The position numbers and the translations under genes are program-made. Positions 33,692 to 42,056 of a stretch of 42,514 nucleotides of DNA are shown here, piece after piece (the first letter of the stretch is position 1; every line of letters starts with the position of its first letter). Where the stretch lies: contig JAKAWG010000041.1 in assembly GCA_021817045.1 (NCBI GenBank), positions 1 to 42,514 of the forward strand, given 5' to 3'. This DNA comes from Acidobacteriota bacterium. GTDB lineage: Bacteria > Acidobacteriota > Terriglobia > UBA7540. Below the pieces are notes generated by a model. The model was not told the origin of the DNA. It saw only the letters and a program-made list of their open reading frames with translations, and searched no databases.

Positions 33692-35059
33692 TCAGGATCC
33701 TGCACGCCTGATGTTGAATTTTTCCAACCGATATTGCAGGGTCCTGAAGGTCATTCCCAGAAGCTGCGCAGCGCGAGTGATGTTTCCGTTCGTGCGCTGA
33801 AGTGCTTCGAGGATCTTCGCCTTCTCGTGTTCTTCCCACGACGGTTCGGGAATCACGGGAACCACGCGCTCCTCCAAAGCGGCTGCCTGCGCAGCCGGTT
33901 CTCCAGCAGCCTCTTCTTCTTTTCCCTCTTCCCCGAGAACCTCCGGCGGCAGATCGTGCGCCTCCACCTGCGCGCCTTCACCGAGCAACACGGCTCGCTC
34001 CATCGCCCATTCAAGCTCGCGCACGTTGCCCGGCCATTCATAAGCATGGAGCGCCTCAAGCGCCTCAGGCGAAATTCCGTCCACCCTCCGACCGGCGGCC
34101 AACGCGGCCCTGCGAACAAAGTGCAACGCTAATATTTCAATATCTTCCTGTCGCTCTCGCAGCGGCGGGCACATCAACGGAAGTACTTTGAGCCGGTAAT
34201 AAAGGTCTTCGCGGAACTTTCCTTCTTTCAGCATTTGATCGAGATTTCGGTTGGTGGCGGCGATAATCCGAACATCCACTTTGACAGGCTCCGTCCCTCC
34301 GACGCGCAGGATTTCGCGCTCCTGAAGCGAGCGCAAGATCTTGGCTTGCATGCTCAGGCTGGTGTCGCCGATCTCGTCAAGAAACAGCGTCGAGCGATTC
34401 GCTCTCTCAAACAGTCCTTTCTTTTGCTGGTGCGCGTCGGTGAACGCGCCCTTTTCGTGCCCGAACAACTCGCTTTCTAGCAGCGTTTCGGTGAGTGCGG
34501 CGCAGTTGACCGCCAGAAAAGGATGCTCAGCCCTTGGGCTGACTTTGTGAATTTCGCGTGCCACCAACTCTTTGCCCGTGCCGCTTTCTCCAAGAATCAG
34601 AACCGTGTGGGCTGAAGGCGCCACCTTCAGGATCATTCGCAGCATCGCTTTCGCGGCGGGTGAGGTTCCCAGGATCGTCTTGCGCAGAAGGGCCAGGCGG
34701 GCAAAGACTTCGCCCACCACCTCGAGGAACTTGTCGCGATCGACCGGTTTTTCGAGGTAGCTATAAACTCCCTTCTTGGTGGCTTCAATGGCGGAGTGGA
34801 TGGAGGGATAACCGGTAATCAGAATGACGGCAACCGTGGGGTCGGCCTGCTGAATGGCGCCAAGTAACTGGATTCCCGTCATGCCAGTCAGGTTCAGATC
34901 GGTAATGACGAGATCGCAGCGTCTTTGGCTGAGGATGCGGAGGGCCGCTTCGCCACTTGCGGCGGTCTCTACCGTGTATCCTTCGTCGGCCAGAATGTCC
35001 CGGTAGATGTCCCGCTGGCGGCCTTCGTCATCGACAACCAGAATGCTTTCTTCGGGCAT
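33692..35059 (-). CDS. NtrC-family sigma-54 response regulator with GAFTDA motif
   Basis: 455-residue enhancer-binding protein. The receiver has acidic pocket VVDDE and phospho-acceptor Asp54, with Lys in YLEKPVD. The AAA+ domain has Walker A GESGTGKE, HEKGAFTDAHQQKKG in place of the GAFTGA sigma-54 contact loop, Walker B TLFLDEIGD and the R-finger region FREDLYYRLKVLPL. The C-terminal Fis-type HTH is NITRAAQLLGMTFRTLQYRLEKF. An acidic Glu/Ala linker of about 50 residues precedes the HTH. It starts 3 bases after the histidine kinase stop. RpoN is encoded about 10 kb away. Confidence 0.95.
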   Translation of the reverse strand: MPEESILVVDDEGRQRDIYRDILADEGYTVETAASGEAALRILSQRRCDLVITDLNLTGMTGIQLLGAIQQADPTVAVILITGYPSIHSAIEATKKGVYSYLEKPVDRDKFLEVVGEVFARLALLRKTILGTSPAAKAMLRMILKVAPSAHTVLILGESGTGKELVAREIHKVSPRAEHPFLAVNCAALTETLLESELFGHEKGAFTDAHQQKKGLFERANRSTLFLDEIGDTSLSMQAKILRSLQEREILRVGGTEPVKVDVRIIAATNRNLDQMLKEGKFREDLYYRLKVLPLMCPPLRERQEDIEILALHFVRRAALAAGRRVDGISPEALEALHAYEWPGNVRELEWAMERAVLLGEGAQVEAHDLPPEVLGEEGKEEEAAGEPAAQAAALEERVVPVIPEPSWEEHEKAKILEALQRTNGNITRAAQLLGMTFRTLQYRLEKFNIRRAGS

Positions 35060-35062
35060 GGG

Positions 35063-36601
35063 TCAGGAACTCGACGCCGCAGACACGGGCTGGCTGTCCT
35101 TTGCAGCGAGACTGAGGGGAAGTTCCATCACCACCTTCGCGCCAGGTTCGGTGCCGTCGCGGATGTAAATCCGCCCGCCGTGATCTTCGACAATCTTCTT
35201 GGCGATCGCCAGCCCTAGCCCGAAGCCGGTCGGCTTGGTGGAAAAGAATGGCGTGAAGACTCTCTGCCGGTCCGTGACCGGAATACCCGGACCGTTGTCG
35301 GCAAAAGTCAGTTCCAGCATTTCCTCTTTTGCTCCGGCCAGCCTGGCGCTCACACGAATCCGGCCTCCGCGGGGCATGGCCTGGATGGCGTTCGTAAGAA
35401 GGTTCACGAAGCAGATTTTGATCTGCTGGGCATCAGCCCGGATTTCGGGCGTCGCCTCCATCGGACCAATGTGGATCTCGACCTCCTGCGAGTGCGCCTG
35501 CTTTTCGACGAGCGCCACAGCCTGTTGCAGCGGTTCTCGCAAATCGCACTCTTCCAGGTGAGGCGGGCTCTGGCGTCCGGCAAAAAGAAAGTCGTTGACC
35601 AAGCGGTTGAGACGGCTGATTTCCTCCTTAACATTCGTCAGATTGCGATGGACTTCCCGCGCCGCGCGCTCTCCGGTTGGCGTCTTCGCGGACGATGCGG
35701 CCACACTTTGTTTGGCGCGAATCTGGTCAATGCTGAGGTTAATGAAGTTGAGCGAATTGCGAACTTCGTGCGCGACCGTCCCGGCAAAGCGCCCGAGCAA
35801 GGAAAGCTTTTCCGCCTCGTTAAGTCGTTCCTGCAACATGTGCGTCTCCCGCAGCCTCTCCACCATCTGGTTGAACGTCTGCGTCAGGCGGCCCATCTCA
35901 TCTTTGCCCTTCACCGGCAGCGTTACGTACAGATTGCCGCGCGCCACTTGCTGGGCGCCTTCGGCCAGCATATCGACGGGCTTCGTAAAGACCAGTGTCA
36001 GGTAAACCATGGCGATGATGCCGGCCAGCATCGTGGCCAGGATCCAGAAGGACCGAGCCAGGTCCGAACGCCGCAGCAGCGCGTCGAGTTGGTCTGCAAA
36101 ACCGCGCACCCGCGCGTAGCCGATCACCTTATCGCCCTGAATGATAGGGAATTCCACGAAATATGCCTTCTCAGCCGCAGCCGCATCCACATTGACCGCC
36201 GGAAGCTCGGCGGAAATTTCAATGGGATGAGGTCTTTTCACCACGCGTCGGCGCCTGATCCTGACCCGCCGGCCCACACTCCTCGGGTTCGTGCTGGCCA
36301 CCACTTCGCCCGAAGGCGAGACCACCGTGATGGAATAAAGGCCCGCGCCCTTGAGCGCCTGCATATACGCCTCAAGAGCCTGGGTGCGCGTCGCTTTGGG
36401 GGAAATTCTCGCCTGGGTGAGCTGGCTGACCGCCACGAGATCGGAAGTGACGCCGGCCACGTAAGCCTTGATGTGCCGGTTTTCGCGGATGTAGGTGGCC
36501 AGCAAGACGCCGCTCGTGACCGCGACGACCAAGAACAAGACAAGTACGAGCCGCGTCCTGAAACGGAGGTTGTGGAATCCCTTAAGGAACAGCGCTTTCA
36601 T
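35063..36601 (-). CDS. Membrane sensor histidine kinase (NtrB/HAMP type)
   Basis: 512-residue sensor. Membrane helix 1 is at about residues 17-37, then a periplasmic sensor of ~150 residues with a PAS/Cache-like feel (LYSITVVSPSGEVVASTNP, EFPIIQGDKVIGYARVRG). Membrane helix 2 is at about 185-207, followed by a HAMP domain (VARGNLYVTLPVKGKDEMGRL). The H-box is VAHEVRNSLN with His278; the ATPase domain has NLLTNAIQAMPRGG, DNGPGIP and FSTKPTGFGLGLAIAKKI. The sensor contains a run of nine Arg/Lys among residues 108-124. It precedes the NtrC-type regulator. The HisKA/HAMP architecture and lack of a cytoplasmic PAS are consistent with an extracytoplasmic signal. Confidence 0.93.
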   Translation of the reverse strand: MKALFLKGFHNLRFRTRLVLVLFLVVAVTSGVLLATYIRENRHIKAYVAGVTSDLVAVSQLTQARISPKATRTQALEAYMQALKGAGLYSITVVSPSGEVVASTNPRSVGRRVRIRRRRVVKRPHPIEISAELPAVNVDAAAAEKAYFVEFPIIQGDKVIGYARVRGFADQLDALLRRSDLARSFWILATMLAGIIAMVYLTLVFTKPVDMLAEGAQQVARGNLYVTLPVKGKDEMGRLTQTFNQMVERLRETHMLQERLNEAEKLSLLGRFAGTVAHEVRNSLNFINLSIDQIRAKQSVAASSAKTPTGERAAREVHRNLTNVKEEISRLNRLVNDFLFAGRQSPPHLEECDLREPLQQAVALVEKQAHSQEVEIHIGPMEATPEIRADAQQIKICFVNLLTNAIQAMPRGGRIRVSARLAGAKEEMLELTFADNGPGIPVTDRQRVFTPFFSTKPTGFGLGLAIAKKIVEDHGGRIYIRDGTEPGAKVVMELPLSLAAKDSQPVSAASSS

Positions 36602-37042
36602 CGAGCGGACCGTGTACAGCCCTTCGCCTCTATTCTATAACATCGCGACGCGTGCTGCCGGTTGCCGCCTGATACTTAGCCAAGGCAAGGAAGGAACGGC
36701 GGAACTTGCTCCGCCCTCTCAAGAGCGCATAACACGGGGTGGGTCGAACCGCTTTCGGGGTGCAAGCCGATTAACATCGCGGGTGGATTAGCGCTCTTCC
36801 CGCGAATACCTCCATTGAGGATCTCAGAATACAGTGACAAGCCGTCCCAGCGGTATTTCGGAAGGGCGAGCAAGATGCTGCTCGAACGTGTAACTGATGC
36901 AACCGCACGCGATGGAGTTGCGTAATGCTGTAGCGCCGGTGTCCTCACCGGCGAATTTGACAGCGATCCTGCGAGTGCAGGATCGCCGCTACAGACCGCA
37001 TGCCCGACTTCCTGCGCTTGCATTAGTCTCTTGCAGCTCTTA
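36602..37042. other. Intergenic region with structured repeat
   Basis: 441 bases between the sensor kinase start and the STAS gene end, both on the minus strand. It holds the 65-bp double-hairpin element at 36929-36993 and, close to the kinase start, a minus-strand TATAGAAT-like -10 candidate around 36634-36642 without a clear -35. A 115-codon minus-strand frame (36676-37023) runs through the repeat and has no recognisable product or ribosome binding site; I treat it as spurious. Confidence 0.5.
36929..36993. repeat. 65-bp double-hairpin inverted repeat element (REP-like)
   Basis: Outer perfect inverted repeat TGTAGCG (36929-36935) and CGCTACA (36987-36993) encloses two perfect hairpins. The first is CGCCGGTG/CACCGGCG with loop TCCT (36934-36953). 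The second is GCGATCCTGC/GCAGGATCGC with loop GAGT (36963-36986). The whole can fold as a three-way junction. The architecture is that of a dispersed intergenic repeat rather than a terminator, since no T-tract follows on either strand. Confidence 0.8.
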
Positions 37043-37402
37043 TTACGCGCGGGTGGCTTTCCCGAAGCTGGCGATCGCCTTTGCCTCGTCGTCGTACACT
37101 TCGAAAACCGTAAGAAGCTTGGTGATTTGGAGCAGGTCGTGAACTTTTCGGGTTAGGTTGAGAAGCTTCAGTTGCCCGCCCTGATTGGATGTTGCGGTGA
37201 AGCCGCTCACCAGTTCGCCGATCCCCGAGCTGTCGATGTAGTTGACGTCTGCGAGGTTCAGCAGAATGTTCTTCTGGTCCTGGGCCAGCAGGCCGCGGAT
37301 GAGCTGCCGCAGCTCGCTCAGGTCCTCGCCCAGTGTGATTCTTCCGGTCACGTCAACGACGGTGACGGAGTCAACGCGGCGCGTTTTCGCTTTCATAGTC
37401 AC
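37043..37402 (-). CDS. STAS-domain anti-sigma factor antagonist
   Basis: 119-residue SpoIIAA/RsbV-like protein. The phosphorylatable motif IDSSGIGEL has Ser58 as the expected kinase target, flanked by NILLNLADVNY and LLNLTRKVHDLLQITKL typical of the family. The GTG start at 37402 has a perfect AGGAGG eight bases upstream; ATG 37396 would be two residues shorter and sits 14 bases from the AGGAGG. It follows the anti-sigma kinase by four bases, so partner-switching within the same transcript is likely. Confidence 0.94.
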   Translation of the reverse strand: MTMKAKTRRVDSVTVVDVTGRITLGEDLSELRQLIRGLLAQDQKNILLNLADVNYIDSSGIGELVSGFTATSNQGGQLKLLNLTRKVHDLLQITKLLTVFEVYDDEAKAIASFGKATRA

Positions 37403-37406
37403 AATA

Positions 37407-37859
37407 TTATCCTCCTAGCTCGGATCTTCTGTCGTTGGGATATTTCCGCTTTACAAGGGTCACTTCCGTGCCTGCGCCCTCCGCCTTCCGCACCCGGAAC
37501 TCATCCACAAAAGTCCGGATCAGAAAGATGCCGCGCCCCGAGACCTTGAGCAGGTTTTCAGCTTCCAGCGGGTCGCGGACGGACTTGGGTTCAAAACCGG
37601 TTCCTTGGTCTCGAATACGAATTTCCAGGCGGTCGGGATGAACTTGAATCTTCAGCACTACACGCTTGCTGGCGTCGTTCTTGTTGCCGTGCAAGATCGC
37701 GTTAATCATGGATTCGTGAACGGCCATGCCAACGCGGTGCTGATCATCTTCGCTGAATCCAGCCTTGGCGCAAGCCTCGCGCGCCAGATCTTCCGCCTTC
37801 TCTACACTCTTCAAGGTGCTTTCAAGTGTCACTTCGATCACTTGAGGCTCAGTGGTCAT
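37407..37859 (-). CDS. RsbW-like anti-sigma/serine-protein kinase
   Basis: 150-residue GHKL ATPase. The N-box HESMINAILHGNKND binds ATP/Mg; the G-box region is IRDQGTGFEPKSV and the lid/G2 block is VSGRGIFLIRTFVDEF. The short length and absence of a His-kinase domain match RsbW/SpoIIAB/BtrW kinases that phosphorylate a STAS antagonist. Its C-terminal codons contain the ribosome binding site of the next gene. The target sigma factor is not in the window. The ATG has GGGGA two bases upstream and a good promoter further up. Confidence 0.93.
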   Translation of the reverse strand: MTTEPQVIEVTLESTLKSVEKAEDLAREACAKAGFSEDDQHRVGMAVHESMINAILHGNKNDASKRVVLKIQVHPDRLEIRIRDQGTGFEPKSVRDPLEAENLLKVSGRGIFLIRTFVDEFRVRKAEGAGTEVTLVKRKYPNDRRSELGG

Positions 37860-37925
37860 AGTCCCCGAGCGTCAGATCCGCCTCTCCGCGCAACGCCTCA
37901 ACATTTTTCGGATGGGAAGCGCACG

Positions 37926-37954
37926 ACTCTATAATAGGGCACAGCGAAAGTCAA
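37926..37954 (-). promoter_or_regulatory. Putative sigma-70 promoter of the anti-sigma/STAS pair
   Basis: On the minus strand TTGACT (37954-37949, 5/6) is followed by TAGAGT at 17 bp (37931-37926) or TATAGA at 15 bp (37933-37928). It lies about 70 bases upstream of the kinase ATG. Confidence 0.5.
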
Positions 37955-38042
37955 TCCGCGACCTCAGTCTTACACAATTCATTAGGTCACTCTCCTTTGG
38001 CGGCGTCAAGCGGCGTTCGGAACCGGCAGGGCGCGCTTCGGA

Positions 38043-39392
38043 TTAAATACCGTGCGGGTTTTCGAGCCAGTAGATGGTGAGCCCGGAGAGCAGCTTGGGA
38101 TAAAAGTCCGTGGATTTCTGCGGCATCACCCGCCCGCCGAAGGCGATGTCACGCACCGCCTCAATTGGAGTGGAATTCATCAGGAAGCACACTTGGGCGC
38201 GCCCGGTGCTCACCTCCTCGACTGCCTCCCGCAACTCTCGCACGTAGCGCAAGTTCTTTTCTTCGCGCACAGCCTGCGCACTGATGCTGAGAGCGTGCTC
38301 AATGAGCAGGCGATGCAAGACGACGACGTCCAGGCGTCGCTCGGCGTCCGAGAGGCCGGGGAGCGCCGCGGCCACGCCGAAACCGGGTTTCAAGGTCAGC
38401 AGGGCGAGCCTGCCGTCGCCGGCGTAGGCCGCCACGGCCGTGCGGTCGCGTCCCGCCGCGCGCAGCTTGCTTTCGATCATCGCGGCTCCTTCCGCGCTTG
38501 CCGGCGAAGAGCCCAGCGGATTCCAGTCAAACGCCTCCCTGGCCTTTTCGGAAAACGTCTCCCAGTTGAAAGACGGAAGGCCGTGGACGACGCGGTGCGT
38601 CGGCAGGATCGTGAGCCCGCTCGCCTCCATCCGGACGAAAGTAGCCATCACGTAGCCGGCACGCTCGCACTCGTGCCCTTCCGCGCGGCACAGATCACGG
38701 TAAGCGAGCGCCGTCTCGTACCGATGGTGGCCGTCGGCAATGATCAGCTTCCTGTCGCGCATTCCCGAAACAACCCGGTCAATGGTGGCGGCGTCGGCCG
38801 CCCGCCAGACGGTGTGTCGCGTGCCGTATTCGTCCCTCAACTGCTCCCACGGATCGCGCCGCGTGAGCGGGGCGAGCGCTTCTTCGATCTGGCCGCTGGG
38901 ATCGCTGTAAAGAAAAAACACCTGCCCGAAATGGGCGCGCGTCCGCTTGAGCAATTCCATACGGTCGGCCTTTGGGCCGGAAAGAGTCTCTTCGTGCCGG
39001 TGGACGATGCGCGCGGAATAATCTTCTAGCCGGCAAAGGGCAATGAATCCGCGGCGCTCCTTCACGCCGCTCGCATGCCCGGGAATGGTGTACTCCTGAA
39101 AATAGGGGTAGACGGCGGCCTCGTCCTCCGCTGCCAGCACGCCTTCCTTGATCCAACTCTGAAAATCGCGGGCGGCACGAGTGTGAACAGTGTTTTCCGC
39201 GTTGTCCTCCGGCGCCGTGCGTCCTCGAATGATGCGGGCAAGGTTGTAAGGGCTCAGATCGTAGTAGAGCGACTGCATGGCCGGCGAGATTTTGTCATAA
39301 GGCTGCGTGATGACGGTTGAGAGGTCAGAGATTCTCTCTGGGTTATACCGCAAGGCGCGAAACGGACGAATTGCTGCCATGGTGCTCTTCAT
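38043..39392 (-). CDS. DUF1015 family protein
   Basis: 449-residue soluble protein of the widespread DUF1015 family, whose function is not established. The signature opening IRPFRALRYNPERI and QPYDKIS are present, followed by the block LIADGHHRYETAL and VATFVRMEA-type segment. The C-terminus has GGRVMPQKSTDFYPKLLSG, with a conserved Pro-Gln-Lys-Ser motif. Translation can start at ATG 39392 (AGGAGG only 2-3 bases away) or ATG 39380 (14 bases away). It is divergent from der across 120 bases. Confidence 0.9.
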   Translation of the reverse strand: MKSTMAAIRPFRALRYNPERISDLSTVITQPYDKISPAMQSLYYDLSPYNLARIIRGRTAPEDNAENTVHTRAARDFQSWIKEGVLAAEDEAAVYPYFQEYTIPGHASGVKERRGFIALCRLEDYSARIVHRHEETLSGPKADRMELLKRTRAHFGQVFFLYSDPSGQIEEALAPLTRRDPWEQLRDEYGTRHTVWRAADAATIDRVVSGMRDRKLIIADGHHRYETALAYRDLCRAEGHECERAGYVMATFVRMEASGLTILPTHRVVHGLPSFNWETFSEKAREAFDWNPLGSSPASAEGAAMIESKLRAAGRDRTAVAAYAGDGRLALLTLKPGFGVAAALPGLSDAERRLDVVVLHRLLIEHALSISAQAVREEKNLRYVRELREAVEEVSTGRAQVCFLMNSTPIEAVRDIAFGGRVMPQKSTDFYPKLLSGLTIYWLENPHGI

Positions 39393-39512
39393 TTCCTCCT
39401 GGACTTTGACCGAACTATCAACCTACCATATCGCTCCGCACAACAAGAACTTTTTCACCGCTAAGGAAAGCGAAATTCTGCTTAACAGCCAAGTACAATA
39501 GGTGCAGGGCGT

Positions 39513-40865
39513 ATGACGAAAAGGCAAAATGCGGCAGCCGAAACAGGCGGGAAATTGCCGTGCGTGGCGATTGTCGGGCGGCCAAACGTGGGCAAATCTA
39601 CGCTTTTCAACCGCATCGTGGGCCGGCGACGGGCGCTTGTGGGCGACGAGCCGGGAATGACGCGCGACCGGCTCTACGCGGCCGCCGAGTGGCGCGGCAG
39701 GACGTTTCAGGTTGTGGACACGGGCGGCATCAACCCGGCGCCGAAAGAGGTGATCGCAGCCGAGATTCTGAATCAAGCAAATGCCGCCATCCGCCAGGCC
39801 GCACAGTGCGTGCTGGTGGTGGATGCGAGGGAGGGCATCACGCCGCTTGACGAAGACCTCGCATTGCTCCTTCGCCGACAGGGGAAATCTGTTGCGCTGG
39901 CCGTAAACAAAGTTGACTCGGCCCGCGCCGAGCCGCTGGCCGGCGAATTCTTCCGCCTGGGGATTCCGGCTTTGTTCCCCGTTTCGGCTGAGCACGGCCA
40001 TGGGGTGGACGACCTTCTCGATTACGTCACGCGGGATCTCCCTCAGCCTGAAAACGCTGCGACGGAGGCCGAGGGACAGTTCATTCGTGTCGCCATTATC
40101 GGGCGCCCCAACGTGGGCAAGTCCACTTTGCTGAACCGGCTTCTAGGCGAAGAACGGTCCATCGTGACGCCGTCTGCCGGCACCACGCGCGATGCCGTGA
40201 ACGCAGAGTTGGAGTGGCATGGCCATCGGTTCGTTCTGATCGACACCGCCGGCATCAGGCGCAAAGGGAAGACGCGACTGCTGGCGGAAAAGCTCAGCGT
40301 GGTGCAAGCAAGGAAACACCTCGAGCGCTGCGATGTGGCGCTGCTCGTGCTGGACGGCCCCGAAGGCGTGACCGCCCTCGACACGCACATCGGCGGCTAC
40401 GCGCACACGAGCCGCCGCTCGGTCATCCTGGTGGTGAACAAGTGGGACGCGGTAAAGAAAACTCCGTACCTGGCCGAAGAATGGGTACGCACCGCGCGCG
40501 AGCGCTTCAAATTCCTCGATTACGCGCCCCTCCTCTTCGTTTCCGCCCTCTCGGGGCGCGGGCTCGAACGGCTACTGGAAACGGTCGTGGAGGTTGCGGC
40601 AGCGCGGCAAAAGCGCGTGACGACTGCGGAAATGAACCGCCTGCTTGAAAAGCTGGACTTTCATCGCGCGCCGAGTCCCGCGGGCAAGCCGCTTCGGCTT
40701 TACTACATCACCCAGGCTGGTACGTCCCCGCCTACTTTCGTCGCGTTTACCAACCGCCCCGGTCCGCTCTATTTTTCGGTCGCACGCTTCCTCGAGAACC
40801 GGATTCGCGAAAGCTTCGGGTTTCAAGGTACGCCCGTCGTGATCAAATCCAAGCTCAAGCGGTAA
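39513..40865 (+). CDS. der: Ribosome-biogenesis GTPase Der (EngA)
   Basis: 450-residue protein with the hallmark two tandem GTPase domains. GRPNVGKS at residues 22-29 and again near residue 198, each followed by switch and DTGG/DTAG G3 motifs and NKVD/NKWD G4 motifs. The C-terminal KH-like domain ends GTPVVIKSKLKR. Essential for 50S assembly in known species. The ATG follows AGGGCGT. It is followed by a YacL-like gene on the same strand, which has its own probable promoter. Confidence 0.97.
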   Translation: MTKRQNAAAETGGKLPCVAIVGRPNVGKSTLFNRIVGRRRALVGDEPGMTRDRLYAAAEWRGRTFQVVDTGGINPAPKEVIAAEILNQANAAIRQAAQCVLVVDAREGITPLDEDLALLLRRQGKSVALAVNKVDSARAEPLAGEFFRLGIPALFPVSAEHGHGVDDLLDYVTRDLPQPENAATEAEGQFIRVAIIGRPNVGKSTLLNRLLGEERSIVTPSAGTTRDAVNAELEWHGHRFVLIDTAGIRRKGKTRLLAEKLSVVQARKHLERCDVALLVLDGPEGVTALDTHIGGYAHTSRRSVILVVNKWDAVKKTPYLAEEWVRTARERFKFLDYAPLLFVSALSGRGLERLLETVVEVAAARQKRVTTAEMNRLLEKLDFHRAPSPAGKPLRLYYITQAGTSPPTFVAFTNRPGPLYFSVARFLENRIRESFGFQGTPVVIKSKLKR

Positions 40866-40903
40866 GCATGGCGGATGAAAGCATTTCCGGCCGGGGTTGG
40901 CGA

Positions 40904-40912
40904 TGCTATACT
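40904..40912 (+). promoter_or_regulatory. Extended -10 promoter of the PIN-TRAM gene
   Basis: TGCTATACT gives a TGn extension plus TATACT (5/6). A poor TTTCCG lies 17 bp upstream, as is common for extended -10 promoters. The ATG is about 70 bases downstream. Confidence 0.4.
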
Positions 40913-40980
40913 CGCTCCATCTGTAGCCCGGCGATTCAGCGGCGCGTTCGGAAGCCGCCGGAAGAAAGGTAGTGAATAGC

Positions 40981-42012
40981 ATGACGGTGGAAATGGGAGT
41001 GGTGAGGGCCACGCTGGTTGCTGCTCTTGTTGCGGCCTCTTATCGTTTTCGTCCGTTTCATCTCTCTTCAAAAGAGGCAGCCTTGCTCGGTGCCGTCTTG
41101 GGAGTGATTTTTGTAGGTTGCGAAATGAGGTTGCAGAAAGTCGGCCCCGCCCGATTGATGGGCTCCGCTATCGGACTCATCGCCGGTATCCTGGCGGCTC
41201 TCATGGCAGGTCATCTGCTCAGTCTTACGACCCTTGAAAAACCAACGGTCTCATACTTGCAACTTGCCTTGCTCGTATTTTTCGCATATCTCGGCGCGGT
41301 GATTGGCGCAACAAAAGGAATTCAGGCGAGTCCCGCCTTCGTAGGAGTTGTTCCATCACCGACATCGGCCGAGGCGGCGGTCCTGAAAGAGGGCAAGCTC
41401 TTGGATACCAGCGTCATCATCGATGGGCGAATTGCCGACCTTTGCGAGACGGGCTTTGTGGAAGGAACGCTGATCATTCCTCAGTTCGTCCTCCGGGAGC
41501 TGCAGCTTGTGGCCGACTCTGCCGACTCGCTTAAAAGAAACCGGGGGCGACGCGGCCTGGAGATGTTGGAGAGAATCCAGAAGATGAGCGGCGTCCGAGT
41601 GCAGATTGTGGAGGAGGATTTTCCCAAGGTGCGCGGCGTGGATATGAAACTGATCGAGCTTGCCCGGGCGAGGGAGGCCAAGATCATGACCAACGATTTC
41701 AACCTCAACAAAGTCGCGCAGTTGCAAGGCGTCACCGTGCTGAACATCAACGATCTGGCGAACGCGCTGAAGCCGGTCGTGCTGCCCGGCGAGACGATGC
41801 GAGTCTTTATCCTTAAGGAAGGCAAGGAATACAATCAGGGAGTTGCGTACCTGGACGACGGCACGATGGTCGTGGTGGATAACGCCCGAAAGATGATCTC
41901 GAAAACCATCGACATCGCGGTGACGAGCGTGCTGCAGACCACGGCTGGCCGAATGATCTTCGGCAAGTACGACGACCGCATGCGGCAGGAGTCCGTGGCG
42001 CAACCCTCTTGA
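40981..42012 (+). CDS. YacL-like membrane PIN-TRAM protein
   Basis: 343-residue protein. Three to four N-terminal membrane helices (about residues 5-110) are followed by a PIN nuclease domain with DTSVIIDGRI and DF at the conserved acidic positions (KIMTNDFNLNKVAQ), and a C-terminal TRAM RNA-binding domain (LPGETMRVFILKEGKEYNQGVAYLDDGTMVVV). This is the B. subtilis YacL architecture; its role is not established. ATG 40981 is favoured; a GTG at 40972 lies nearer AAAGG. The next gene is ispD, an association also seen in Firmicutes (yacL-ispD-ispF). Confidence 0.9.
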   Translation: MTVEMGVVRATLVAALVAASYRFRPFHLSSKEAALLGAVLGVIFVGCEMRLQKVGPARLMGSAIGLIAGILAALMAGHLLSLTTLEKPTVSYLQLALLVFFAYLGAVIGATKGIQASPAFVGVVPSPTSAEAAVLKEGKLLDTSVIIDGRIADLCETGFVEGTLIIPQFVLRELQLVADSADSLKRNRGRRGLEMLERIQKMSGVRVQIVEEDFPKVRGVDMKLIELARAREAKIMTNDFNLNKVAQLQGVTVLNINDLANALKPVVLPGETMRVFILKEGKEYNQGVAYLDDGTMVVVDNARKMISKTIDIAVTSVLQTTAGRMIFGKYDDRMRQESVAQPS

Positions 42013-42056
42013 ATTGCAGGCGGCCGCCGCGCGGAGCCCCTGATTCTTATTCGTCA

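Noticed and set aside
32511..33839. Long (442-codon) minus-strand frame antisense to the alcohol dehydrogenase
   Set aside because: It is the mirror frame of a well-supported gene and encodes no recognisable domain. Similar long antisense frames occur against the sensor kinase (35471-36640) and DUF1015 (38052-39029).
36676..37023. 115-codon minus-strand frame across the intergenic repeat
   Set aside because: It runs through the double-hairpin repeat, has no recognisable domain or ribosome binding site, and its composition follows the repeat rather than a protein.
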